Program-made: the position numbers and the translations under genes | Notes under the pieces: model-generated | Seen by the model: the letters and a program-made list of their open reading frames with translations, nothing else | Databases searched by the model: none | Told to the model about the DNA's origin: nothing | In this document: piece by piece, positions 37,087-45,574 of the stretch | Layout of the letters: the number at the start of each line of letters is the position of its first letter | Numbering within the stretch: position 1 is the stretch's first letter | Origin: Campylobacter sp. CCUG 57310 | GTDB lineage: Bacteria > Campylobacterota > Campylobacteria > Campylobacterales > Campylobacteraceae | Length of the DNA: 64,000 bases | Assembly: GCF_013201975.1 (NCBI RefSeq) | Contig: NZ_CP053845.1 | Location: 248,001 to 312,000, forward strand | Reading direction: 5' to 3'

Positions 37087-38204
37087 TGAAAGCTTATATC
37101 TATCTTGAAAACGGCGTATTTTTAGAAGCTAAGGCTTTTGGTAAGGGCGGAAGCGCATTTGGCGAACTAGTCTTTAACACATCCATGAGCGGTTATCAAG
37201 AGATAATGAGCGATCCAAGCTATGCCGGACAGTTTATAGTATTTACCATGCCTGAAATCGGCATAGTGGGCGCAAATGACGACGATATGGAAAGCTCTCA
37301 TATTTATGCAAGCGGTGTTATCATGAGAAGCTATAACGAGATGACTTCAAATTTCCGCTCTCAAAAGAATTTAGCCGAATTTTTCGAGTCAAAGGGCAAA
37401 TTCGGCGTTTATGACGTAGATACTCGCTATCTTACTAAAATTTTAAGAGATAACGGCAATATTAGAGCCTTCATATCAACTGAAATTAGCGATAAAGACG
37501 AGCTTAAAAGACGCCTTGAAGCGTCGCCTGATATATCCGAAATAAACTATGTCAAAGAGGTTAGCACAAAAGAAATTTACTCTTATGAAAAATCACCTTG
37601 CAAATACGGACAAAAACCTTTTAAGTCTTCGAAAAATGTCGGCAAAAAAGTCGCGGTGATTGATTTTGGGGTTAAAAGAAATATACTAAACGAGCTTTGT
37701 GAGGTTGGTCTTGATGTCGAGGTTTATCCTTATGATACGAAGGCTGAAATTTTAATAGACAAGTTTAAAAAAGGCGAAATTCACGGCGTATTTTTATCAA
37801 ACGGACCGGGCGAACCAAAGAGCTTAAAAACCGAGATAGAGCAGATAAAAATTTTAGTTGAAGCTAAGATGCCGATATTTGGAATTTGCCTTGGACATCA
37901 GCTGCTTAGCAATGCGTTTGGTTACGAGACTTACAAGCTTAAATTCGGACAGCACGGCGCAAATCACCCTGTTATAAATTTAGACACAAAAAGCGTTGAG
38001 ATTACAGCACAAAATCATAACTACAACGTGCCGGAAAACATTTGCGAGGTTGCCGAAATAACTCACAAGAATTTATTTGACGGCACTATCGAAGGGGTTA
38101 AATACAAAAACTATCCCGTATTTTCCGTCCAGCATCACCCTGAAGCTAGTTCAGGACCAAATGAAAGTAAATATATATTCAAACAATTCGTTGAAATTTT
38201 ATAA
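37086..38204 (+). CDS. carA: Carbamoyl-phosphate synthase small subunit CarA
   Basis: 372 residues. The N-terminal domain has FNTSMSGYQEIMSDPSYAGQ, and the C-terminal class I glutamine amidotransferase has the catalytic Cys in FGICLGHQLL (about 273-282) and the His/Glu pair in FSVQHHPEASSGP. It supplies ammonia from glutamine to CarB for arginine and pyrimidine synthesis. carB is not in the window. Confidence 0.96.
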   Translation: MKAYIYLENGVFLEAKAFGKGGSAFGELVFNTSMSGYQEIMSDPSYAGQFIVFTMPEIGIVGANDDDMESSHIYASGVIMRSYNEMTSNFRSQKNLAEFFESKGKFGVYDVDTRYLTKILRDNGNIRAFISTEISDKDELKRRLEASPDISEINYVKEVSTKEIYSYEKSPCKYGQKPFKSSKNVGKKVAVIDFGVKRNILNELCEVGLDVEVYPYDTKAEILIDKFKKGEIHGVFLSNGPGEPKSLKTEIEQIKILVEAKMPIFGICLGHQLLSNAFGYETYKLKFGQHGANHPVINLDTKSVEITAQNHNYNVPENICEVAEITHKNLFDGTIEGVKYKNYPVFSVQHHPEASSGPNESKYIFKQFVEIL

Positions 38205-38209
38205 AATTT

Positions 38210-38878
38210 ATGGATAGTGCGACTGTTTTTTCGATCATAACCGTTGCGCTATCTAGCTCATTAGCTCACTGCACCGGGATGTGTGGAGGCTTTGTAATCG
38301 CACTTTCAAGCTTTTTAGATCAAAAAAAATCAGTAAAAAATATATTTGTCATTATAGGCTATAATGCTTCAAGAGTTAGCGCATATATCCTGCAAGGTGC
38401 TATTTTTGGTGCGTTTGGAGGAGTGTTTATACTCTCTTTAAAGGCAAGAGGATATCTGTTTTTTGCTCTCGGAGTTTTTTTAGTGATTTTAGGGATCGCG
38501 CTTATTCGTCGCGGGAAAATTTTAAATTTGATCGAGACAAATTCGCCGTTTTATAAGTTTATAAACTCAAATATGCGAGCTTTGATATCTAAAAAGAGCA
38601 AATTTGGCTTTTTGATACTTGGGTTTTTAAACGGTTTTTTGCCTTGCGGCGTGGTGTATTATTTCCTAGCGCTTGCGATCGCTGCCGGAAGTGCGGCAAA
38701 AGGAGCTCTTGTGATGGGGCTTTTTGGCGCTGTTAGCTTGGTTATGATGAGTACATATGCTCTTTTGTTTAAACTGCTAAGTGATAAATTTAGGAATTTT
38801 ATGCTTTACATATCCGGTGTTTTGATAGTAGGATACGGCATTTATTTGGCGTTTTTGGGATTTATGGCGACGAAGTAA
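38210..38878 (+). CDS. TauE/SafE-like (UreH-type) membrane protein near cbb3 genes
   Basis: 222 residues, six membrane helices. SLAHCTGMCGGFVIALSSF near the N-terminus is the Cys/His motif of the DsbD-like heavy-metal group, and NGFLPCGVVYYFLALAIAAGS holds a second Pro-Cys-Gly. Such proteins often handle copper or thiols. Its place in front of the kinase pair and ccoNOQP suggests a role in cbb3 oxidase maturation; that is inference from neighbours. Confidence 0.7.
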   Translation: MDSATVFSIITVALSSSLAHCTGMCGGFVIALSSFLDQKKSVKNIFVIIGYNASRVSAYILQGAIFGAFGGVFILSLKARGYLFFALGVFLVILGIALIRRGKILNLIETNSPFYKFINSNMRALISKKSKFGFLILGFLNGFLPCGVVYYFLALAIAAGSAAKGALVMGLFGAVSLVMMSTYALLFKLLSDKFRNFMLYISGVLIVGYGIYLAFLGFMATK

Positions 38879-38897
38879 ATTAAAGTAGAGTTAAAGT

Positions 38898-40121
38898 ATG
38901 AATAAAATAGAAAAGAAATTCAAGCAGTATCAAGAGGCGATAGAGGCTAGTAATATCGTATCAAAAACCGATATAAACGGCATTATTACCTTTGTAAATG
39001 ATGAATTTTGTAAAATTTCCGGCTTTTCAAGAGAGGAGCTTATCGGTGCAAATCACAACATAGTTCGCCATCCCGAAGTTAATGAAAATGTATTTAAAAA
39101 ACTTTGGAATACAATTTTAGCCAAAAAAGTTCATAAGGCTATCGTCAGAAACCGCACTAAAGACGGCAAAGACGTCTATCTAAATACGACCATAATTCCT
39201 ATTTTGGATTTAAACGGCGAGATAGAGGAGTTTGTCGCGATTCGCCATGATATAACCGATACGATAAATTTAAATAACGAGCTTTTAAAGACCAAACAAG
39301 AGCTTGAGGATCTTAATAAAACGCTTGAAAAAAGGGTCAAAGAACAGACTAAAGAGCTTTTAAATCTAAATGAAAATTTAGAGCAACTCGTGCAAGAAGA
39401 GATAAAGAAAAACGAAGAAAAAACCAAGATGCTTATAGTTCAATCTCGTCTTGCGAGCATGGGAGAGATGCTTTCAAACATAGCTCATCAATGGAGGCAG
39501 CCGCTAAATGAGCTCAGCATCACGCTTTTTAAACTCAAAGAGGCTGCTGGCAAGGATGATGAGAGGTTTAAGAGTGGCTATGAGCACTCAAAGCGGATTA
39601 TTAAGGATATGTCTCATACTATTGAAGAGTTTAGAAATTTCTTTAATGTGGATAGGGATAAGGAGCTTTTTTTGCCTTCGATTTCGCTTAAAAACGCTAT
39701 GCAGATGGTTGAAAAGACCTATCAAAAAGAGGGCATTGAGCTAAAGTTAAATTTGGAAAATGAAGCTGAAATTTTAGGCTTTCACTCGCAACTTGCTCAA
39801 GCTATAATCATCTTGCTTAGTAATGCAAAAGATGCGATGAAGGACAAAAAATATGATAAAGTTGTTACCATTTCAATAAATATAGAGGATAAATTTGTAA
39901 TAATTCAGGTTTTGGATAACGGCGGCGGCATCAAAGATGAGATTATAGATAAAATTTTTGAGCCTTATTTTACTACTAAGCATCCAAGCGCAGGAACAGG
40001 TATAGGACTATATATGCTTAAGACTATAGTTGAGAACATGTGTGGAAGTATAAATGTGCGAAACGAACCCTTTGGAGCTTGCTTTGAGATAAGATTACCT
40101 ATTGCAGACGAAGATAATTAA
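38898..40121 (+). CDS. PAS-domain histidine kinase
   Basis: 407 residues, no membrane segment. PAS domain (about 15-125; SKTDINGIITFVNDEFCKISGFSREEL), coiled coil (130-185), phospho-acceptor H-box NIAHQWRQPLNEL (about 195-207), N-box LLSNAKDAM, G1 DNGGGIKDE and G2 AGTGIGLYMLK. The soluble PAS may sense redox or oxygen like Aer; no haem or flavin ligand is evident. It is paired with the response regulator 12 bases downstream. Confidence 0.85.
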   Translation: MNKIEKKFKQYQEAIEASNIVSKTDINGIITFVNDEFCKISGFSREELIGANHNIVRHPEVNENVFKKLWNTILAKKVHKAIVRNRTKDGKDVYLNTTIIPILDLNGEIEEFVAIRHDITDTINLNNELLKTKQELEDLNKTLEKRVKEQTKELLNLNENLEQLVQEEIKKNEEKTKMLIVQSRLASMGEMLSNIAHQWRQPLNELSITLFKLKEAAGKDDERFKSGYEHSKRIIKDMSHTIEEFRNFFNVDRDKELFLPSISLKNAMQMVEKTYQKEGIELKLNLENEAEILGFHSQLAQAIIILLSNAKDAMKDKKYDKVVTISINIEDKFVIIQVLDNGGGIKDEIIDKIFEPYFTTKHPSAGTGIGLYMLKTIVENMCGSINVRNEPFGACFEIRLPIADEDN

Positions 40122-40133
40122 GAAAGAGGGATA

Positions 40134-40808
40134 ATGGGAAATTTAAAAGATCTAACAATACTTTTGGTAGAGGATGAACATAGAGTAAGAGAGTCTATGG
40201 GCGAAGTTTTTGCAAGTGAATTTAAGAAGGTAATAACTGCCGGCAACGGAGATGAGGGGCTTAAGAAATTTAAGAAATTTAGTCCCGATATCGTGGTAAC
40301 GGATATCGCGATGCCTATTACGGACGGACTTGATATGTCAAAAGAGATAAAAGAAATTTCTAAGAACACTCCGATAATAGTTCTAAGCGCATTTAGCGAG
40401 AAAGAAAGACTGCTAAAAGCCATAGATGTCGGTATAGATAAGTATCTGATGAAACCTATTGATATGGATGAGCTTTTTACAGTGCTTGAAAACATAGCAA
40501 AATCAAAGATAGAAAGCGCAAATTTGATAGATATTGCGGATGGATATTTTTTCAATCAGACCAAAAGGGTTTTAGTTAAAGACGGAGTGGAGATAGCCCT
40601 TACGAAAAAAGAGCTTGCATTTATATCTTTGCTTGTTAAGCGTCTTGGCACTCTTGTTTTGATTGAAGAGATAAAAAATGTCGTTTGGGTTGGCGAAAAA
40701 GTAAGCGAAGCTGCTATAAGAACCTTTGTAAAGCGTGTTAGAGACAAAGTTGGAGCCGAATTTATCAAAAACATCCCGGGACTTGGATACAAGATAGATC
40801 TGAAATAA
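40134..40808 (+). CDS. OmpR-family response regulator
   Basis: 224 residues. Receiver (1-120) with acidic pair EDEH, phospho-Asp in VVTDIAMPITDGLDM and Lys in YLMKPID. C-terminal winged helix ends FIKNIPGLGYKID. Partner of the preceding kinase. The next operon downstream is ccoNOQP, and an inverted repeat overlaps its promoter, so control of the oxidase is a reasonable guess. Confidence 0.88.
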   Translation: MGNLKDLTILLVEDEHRVRESMGEVFASEFKKVITAGNGDEGLKKFKKFSPDIVVTDIAMPITDGLDMSKEIKEISKNTPIIVLSAFSEKERLLKAIDVGIDKYLMKPIDMDELFTVLENIAKSKIESANLIDIADGYFFNQTKRVLVKDGVEIALTKKELAFISLLVKRLGTLVLIEEIKNVVWVGEKVSEAAIRTFVKRVRDKVGAEFIKNIPGLGYKIDLK

Positions 40809-40860
40809 ATTATAAAAATTTGCTTAATTTAAGAATATTTATATATTATTTACTTTAAAA

Positions 40861-40889
40861 TATCACTATAAAATTACGTTAAAGTGATA
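40861..40889 (+). promoter_or_regulatory. Inverted repeat overlapping ccoN promoter
   Basis: TATCACT (40861-40867) and AGTGATA (40883-40889) are separated by 15 bases and surround a TATAAA word (40867-40872) that fits a -10 box 39 bases before the ccoN start. This placement suits an operator. Confidence 0.45.
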
Positions 40890-40910
40890 AATTTAAAAAG
40901 GAGGTTTTTA

Positions 40911-42404
40911 ATGCGACCATCAAATGCATTAAACTACGATTACACGGTAGCTAAGTATTTTATGTTTGCAACCATATTGTTTGGTATCATCGGTATGGCT
41001 ATCGGCGTGATTATAGCGTTTCAGATGGCATATCCTGACCTGAACTACTTGGCTGGCGAATATGGAACTTTCAGCCGTCTTAGACCGCTTCATACCTCGG
41101 GCGTTATCTTTGGATTTATGCTCTCGGGAATTTTTGCGACTTGGTACTACATCGGACAAAGAGTTTTAAAAGTCTCTATGAACGAATCGCCGTTTTTGAT
41201 GTTTATCGGCAAGCTTCATTTTTGGCTCTATATGGTTTTGATGATAGTTGCAGTAATCAGCCTTTTTGCAGGCGTTAGCACATCAAAAGAGTATGCCGAG
41301 CTTGAGTGGCCGCTTGATATAGGCGTAGTTGTCGTGTGGGTTCTTTGGGGTGTTAGTATATTTGGACTTATCGGAATTCGCCGCGAAAAGACGCTTTATA
41401 TCTCGCTTTGGTACTATATAGCTACGTTTCTTGGCGTTGCTATGCTGTATCTGTTTAACAACATGGCGGTTCCTACGAAATTTATTTCAGGATACGGCGA
41501 CTGGTGGCATTCAGTTTCCATGTATGCCGGCACAAACGACGCTTTGGTTCAGTGGTGGTATGGGCACAACGCGGTTGCTTTCGTGTTTACCGTTGCGATC
41601 ATAGCTCAAATTTATTACTTTCTTCCAAAAGAGAGCGGACAGCCTGTATTTTCATATAAATTATCGCTTTTTGCATTTTGGGGACTTATGTTTGTCTATC
41701 TTTGGGCGGGCGGACACCACCTTATTTACTCGACCGTTCCTGACTGGATGCAGACTATGGGATCGATATTTTCTATCGTTCTTATCCTTCCGTCTTGGGG
41801 CTCTGCGATAAACATGCTCCTTACGATGAAGGGCGAGTGGGTTCAGCTTCGCGAAAATCCGTTGATCAAATTTATGATTTTGGCTTCAACTTTTTATATG
41901 TTCTCAACGCTTGAAGGACCGATCCTTTCTATCAAATCGGTAAACGCTCTTGCTCACTTTACGGACTGGATCCCGGGACACGTTCATGACGGTACTCTTG
42001 GATGGGTTGGGTTTATGACTATGGCGGCACTTTATCATATGACTCCGCGCATTATGAAGCGTGAAATTTACTCAAAATCCTTAATGGAAGTTCAGTTCTG
42101 GATCCAAACTACGGGTATCGTTCTGTATTTCGCGTCAATGTGGGTAGCAGGTATCACTCAAGGTATGATGTGGAGAGCGACTGATCAGTTTGGAAATTTA
42201 GCCTATTCATTTATAGATACCGTTACGGTTCTTATACCTTATTATTGGATTAGAGCGGTTGGCGGACTACTTTACTTGATAGGATTTTTTATATTTACTT
42301 ATAATATTTACAAATCGATGTCTGCAAGAGTGCTTGATAAAGAGCCTGCAAATGCAAGCCCAGCAGGAATTTGCTGTGGCGTAAAGGAGGCAAAAAATGT
42401 TTAG
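40911..42404 (+). CDS. ccoN: cbb3-type cytochrome oxidase catalytic subunit CcoN
   Basis: 497 residues with twelve membrane helices. Reduces oxygen to water with high affinity. Heme/copper histidine regions are RPLHTSGVIFG, WWYGHNAVAFVFT, WAGGHHLIY and WIPGHVHDGTLGW. The ATG at 40911 follows AAAAAGGAGGTTTTTA; an upstream start nine codons earlier is less likely. Overlaps ccoO by eight bases. First gene of ccoNOQP. Confidence 0.96.
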   Translation: MRPSNALNYDYTVAKYFMFATILFGIIGMAIGVIIAFQMAYPDLNYLAGEYGTFSRLRPLHTSGVIFGFMLSGIFATWYYIGQRVLKVSMNESPFLMFIGKLHFWLYMVLMIVAVISLFAGVSTSKEYAELEWPLDIGVVVVWVLWGVSIFGLIGIRREKTLYISLWYYIATFLGVAMLYLFNNMAVPTKFISGYGDWWHSVSMYAGTNDALVQWWYGHNAVAFVFTVAIIAQIYYFLPKESGQPVFSYKLSLFAFWGLMFVYLWAGGHHLIYSTVPDWMQTMGSIFSIVLILPSWGSAINMLLTMKGEWVQLRENPLIKFMILASTFYMFSTLEGPILSIKSVNALAHFTDWIPGHVHDGTLGWVGFMTMAALYHMTPRIMKREIYSKSLMEVQFWIQTTGIVLYFASMWVAGITQGMMWRATDQFGNLAYSFIDTVTVLIPYYWIRAVGGLLYLIGFFIFTYNIYKSMSARVLDKEPANASPAGICCGVKEAKNV

Positions 42405-43062
42405 TTGGTTAGAAAAAAATCCATTCTTTTTTGCTGTTGCGGTTTTTATAGTTATCGCTTATGCGGGCATTATCGAAATTTTGCCTGATTTTGCAAATCG
42501 TGCAAGACCGGTTGAGGGGGTTAAGCCTCCTACGGTGCTTCAGCTTGCAGGCAAGCATATCTACATGAAAGACAGCTGTAACGCCTGCCATACGCAGATG
42601 ATCCGTCCGTTTAAGTCTGAAACCGATAGATACGGTATGTATTCTCTAAGCGGCGAGTATGCTTATGATCGTCCTCATCTTTGGGGTTCAAAAAGAACAG
42701 GACCCGATCTAAAACGCGTAGGCAACTACCGCACGACAGACTGGCATGAAAATCATATGCTAGATCCTACATCTGTAGTTCCTGGCTCTATCATGCCTGC
42801 TTATAAACATATGTTTAAAAACAATGCCGACATAGAAACGGCTTACGGCGAAGCGGTTACTACAAAAAAAGTATTTGGAGTTCCTTACGATACCGAGGGC
42901 ATGCCTAAGCTTGGTTCTTGGGAAGAGACTCAAGCAATCGTAAAAGAAGAGGCTCAGGCTATAGTTGACGAGATGAAAGATCAAGGCGTAAAAGATGCGT
43001 TTGCAAGAGGCGAGATCAAAGAGATCGTCGCAATAATCGCATATTTAAACAGCTTGAAATAG
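42397..43062 (+). CDS. ccoO: cbb3 oxidase monoheme subunit CcoO
   Basis: 221 residues. N-terminal membrane anchor (about 10-30), then a single c-type haem site CNACH (about residue 61-65) and a Met ligand in PGSIMPAYKH. Transfers electrons from CcoP to CcoN. Starts inside the end of ccoN with AAAGGAGGC upstream. Confidence 0.95.
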   Translation: MFSWLEKNPFFFAVAVFIVIAYAGIIEILPDFANRARPVEGVKPPTVLQLAGKHIYMKDSCNACHTQMIRPFKSETDRYGMYSLSGEYAYDRPHLWGSKRTGPDLKRVGNYRTTDWHENHMLDPTSVVPGSIMPAYKHMFKNNADIETAYGEAVTTKKVFGVPYDTEGMPKLGSWEETQAIVKEEAQAIVDEMKDQGVKDAFARGEIKEIVAIIAYLNSLK

Positions 43063-43070
43063 GAAAAACG

Positions 43071-43289
43071 ATGGATATGCAGACTATAAGAGAGCTTCAG
43101 GGCTATGGATTTTTCTTCTTTACGGTTTTTTTGGTAATCGTGCTTTATAGCTATTATTATCATCTTTATAAATCCGAAAAAACGGGCAGAAGAAACTACG
43201 AGAAGTACTCGAATTTAGCGCTTAACGACAATCTTGATAGCGAAATTTTAGAGTCTGTATCCTCGGATAATACAAAAAAGGAAAGTTAA
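43071..43289 (+). CDS. ccoQ: cbb3 oxidase small subunit CcoQ
   Basis: 72 residues with one membrane helix (about 12-31) and a charged tail, between ccoO and ccoP. CcoQ stabilises the oxidase. Assignment rests on topology and position. Confidence 0.88.
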   Translation: MDMQTIRELQGYGFFFFTVFLVIVLYSYYYHLYKSEKTGRRNYEKYSNLALNDNLDSEILESVSSDNTKKES

Positions 43290-43290
43290 A

Positions 43291-44145
43291 ATGCAATGGT
43301 TTAATTTAGAAGACAATATCAATCTCCTCTCTCTCATCGGCGCATTGGCTATCATCTTGCTTACCGTTTTTGTGGTTGGCAAATATATGAAACAGATGAA
43401 AGAGAGCAAATCCGAAGGAGAGCTTAGCGAGCATAATTGGGACGGCATAGGCGAGTATAAAAACCCTCTTCCTATAGGTTGGGCGGTGATGTTTGTGCTT
43501 ACTCTTGTGTGGGCGATTTGGTACTATTTGGTGGGTTATCCGCTTAATTCGTATTCTCAAATCGGCGAATACAACGAAGAGGTTAAGACTATGAACGCCA
43601 AATTTGAAAAAGAGTGGGCAAATCCTGATCTAAAAACTCTTCACGCAATGGGCGAGAGTATCTATCTAGTTCAGTGCTCTGCGTGTCACGGCATAACAGC
43701 TGACGGCATTAACGGCAAGGCGGCTGATCTTACCGTATGGGGAAGCGAAAAAGCACTTGTCGATGTGATACTAAACGGCTCAAAAGGACTTGATTATCCT
43801 ATGGGTGAAATGCCCGGAGGAATGGCCGATGAGGAGGGTGCAAAAGCTATCGCCGCTTACATAGCCAAAGAACTTTCGGGTATTAAAAAAACATCTAGCG
43901 AAGATTTAGTCGAGGTCGGCAGAGCGCAGTTTGCGGTCTGTGCGTCATGCCATGGAGATGACGGCAAAGGAATGGACGGCATGAGTCCCGATCTTACAAA
44001 ATACGGCACGAGCGAGTTTGTAATGGACGTGTTAAGACGCGGTAAAAAAGGCGCGATCGGTGCTATGCCTAAATTTGATGACGGTAGGCTAAACGATATC
44101 CAGCAAAAAGCTGTAGGCGAGTATATACTCTCGCTTAGTAAATAA
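43291..44145 (+). CDS. ccoP: cbb3 oxidase diheme subunit CcoP
   Basis: 284 residues. Two N-terminal helices (about 10-30 and 65-85) and two c-type haem sites, CSACH (about 129-133) and CASCH (about 214-218), each followed by a Met ligand region (MPGGMA, AMPKFD). Delivers electrons from the quinol-cytochrome c pathway into the oxidase. Confidence 0.95.
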   Translation: MQWFNLEDNINLLSLIGALAIILLTVFVVGKYMKQMKESKSEGELSEHNWDGIGEYKNPLPIGWAVMFVLTLVWAIWYYLVGYPLNSYSQIGEYNEEVKTMNAKFEKEWANPDLKTLHAMGESIYLVQCSACHGITADGINGKAADLTVWGSEKALVDVILNGSKGLDYPMGEMPGGMADEEGAKAIAAYIAKELSGIKKTSSEDLVEVGRAQFAVCASCHGDDGKGMDGMSPDLTKYGTSEFVMDVLRRGKKGAIGAMPKFDDGRLNDIQQKAVGEYILSLSK

Positions 44146-44156
44146 GGAGGCGACAA

Positions 44157-44369
44157 GTGGAAAATACAAATCGAAATGTTTTTGCGCTAAATGGCGTAAC
44201 TGGTATGCTTATAGCCACGGTGCTTTTGCTTACTATCTTGGCGGTGCTTACTTGTCTTGGAATTTCGGCTCAAAAAGAAGTCGCTCAAAAGCCTTACACT
44301 CTTGAAAATCCAAGCGGTATTCAGATGAAGAGCGTTGAAAACGCCAAGCACGTGAAAATTAAGGAGTAA
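44157..44369 (+). CDS. DUF4006-family small membrane protein
   Basis: 70 residues with one membrane helix (about 15-37). GTG start after a strong AAGGAGGCGACAA. The family is found just after ccoP in Campylobacterota and is likely a small accessory of the cbb3 oxidase, though this is unproven. Confidence 0.75.
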   Translation: MENTNRNVFALNGVTGMLIATVLLLTILAVLTCLGISAQKEVAQKPYTLENPSGIQMKSVENAKHVKIKE

Positions 44370-44372
44370 GAT

Positions 44373-44474
44373 ATGTCGGCAATTTTAGAAAAAGCTATAC
44401 TTGTTTTGCTTATCGTCGCAGCGGCGATTTGCGCGTGGTCGGTTCTAACTCCAAATCACCTATTCGTAGGATGA
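44373..44474 (+). CDS. 33-residue single-helix membrane protein
   Basis: A very small frame from ATG 44373 to TGA 44474 with a good ribosome site overlapping the previous stop (AAGGAGTAAG). Almost all of it is one hydrophobic helix (ILEKAILVLLIVAAAICAWSVL). The next gene's ATG overlaps its stop, so it keeps the coupled spacing of the operon. It resembles the tiny oxidase subunits (CydX/CcoM type) in size and context. Confidence 0.65.
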   Translation: MSAILEKAILVLLIVAAAICAWSVLTPNHLFVG

Positions 44475-45067
44475 AAATTTTAAATTTTAAGGGCGTTTTC
44501 TTCGCCCTTATCCTTTTTCTATCACCTATTTTTGCAAATAAAATTGTCCTTATTAACGAAAACATCCTAAGCGATAAAGTTGAGAGTAAAATTTCAACTA
44601 TCGGTGAGGAGCTACGCGAAAAAACAGGCATTTATGCCGGGCTTGGAATTTTTGAAAATTTGGGTAGTAAAAGCATAAACGAGAAATTTAAAGAGCTAAA
44701 TTTAAAGCCGCCGTATGCATTTTTAATGCTTGCAAAGAGTGAGCATAAGCTTGAAATTTTTGCCGATGAAGATACGCTAAAGCTTTTTGATAAAGAGCAA
44801 ATTTTAAGCCCATATCCCGCCAGAGGCTCGATACTTCCGATACTTACTTCAAAAAACGGCAAGGATATTTATAACGCTTCTATGTTAAATGGCTATGCCG
44901 ATATCGCCGAGCAGATCGCAAAATCAAAAGGTGTTAAACTAGAAAATGCTATCGGCAGCTCAAATAAAATCACTCTTGATATTTTAAGATTTGCCGTTTA
45001 CGGGTCGGTTATTTTGGTTATAGTCGTGATAATGTTTGCTAAATTTAGGAGAAGAAATGCAAAATAA
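44471..45067 (+). CDS. TPM-like periplasmic membrane-anchored protein
   Basis: 198 residues from the ATG at 44471, which overlaps the preceding small gene. Signal-like N-terminus (FFALILFLSPIFA), a domain of about 130 residues resembling TPM-type periplasmic domains, and a C-terminal membrane helix with basic end (MFAKFRRRNAK). Placed in the cbb3 operon between the small proteins and the FixH-like gene. Role unknown. Confidence 0.6.
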   Translation: MKILNFKGVFFALILFLSPIFANKIVLINENILSDKVESKISTIGEELREKTGIYAGLGIFENLGSKSINEKFKELNLKPPYAFLMLAKSEHKLEIFADEDTLKLFDKEQILSPYPARGSILPILTSKNGKDIYNASMLNGYADIAEQIAKSKGVKLENAIGSSNKITLDILRFAVYGSVILVIVVIMFAKFRRRNAK

Positions 45068-45539
45068 CACAAAGACGTTTTGGCCTCACGCGATAGTGCT
45101 TTCCATCATCGCCATAGTGATAGCTTGCATCGCAACTATCGTTATCGCGCTTAAAAATCCCGTGCAGATGGATAACTTTTATATGGATAGATATCAAAAT
45201 GTCGATGAAAACATAAACGAGATAAGAGATGCTCACAAACGCTTTGAAGCCAAATACGCAGTTGCGTTTGATAATCCAAATCCAAGAGCTATGGAGGGCG
45301 AATTTGAGTTTAAAATCACTCCTAAAGGCACCCAAGTGCCAAATTTCAAAACGCAAATTTTGCTTACTAAGCCTGAAACGAACGAATTTAACGAGGAGCT
45401 AAGCCTCACCCAACAAAAGGAAGTTTTAAAAACAGCCAAGGTAAAATTAGCCAAAGAGGGCAGATGGCAAATTTTGCTTAAGATAAATGACGGCGAAGAT
45501 ACGGGGTTTTATAAATTCGATATAAACGCCACTAGATAG
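45057..45539 (+). CDS. FixH/CcoH-like membrane protein
   Basis: 160 residues. One N-terminal helix (about 9-31) followed by a periplasmic beta-rich domain with repeated strands (GEFEFKITPKGTQVPNF, GRWQILLKINDGEDTGFYKFD). FixH/CcoH proteins help assemble cbb3 oxidase, in line with the operon. The ATG at 45057 follows AGGAGAAGAA; it overlaps the previous gene. Confidence 0.75.
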   Translation: MQNNTKTFWPHAIVLSIIAIVIACIATIVIALKNPVQMDNFYMDRYQNVDENINEIRDAHKRFEAKYAVAFDNPNPRAMEGEFEFKITPKGTQVPNFKTQILLTKPETNEFNEELSLTQQKEVLKTAKVKLAKEGRWQILLKINDGEDTGFYKFDINATR

Positions 45540-45574
45540 CTAACTGCGCTTTTTAGATTTCAAAAGGCTTGCGC

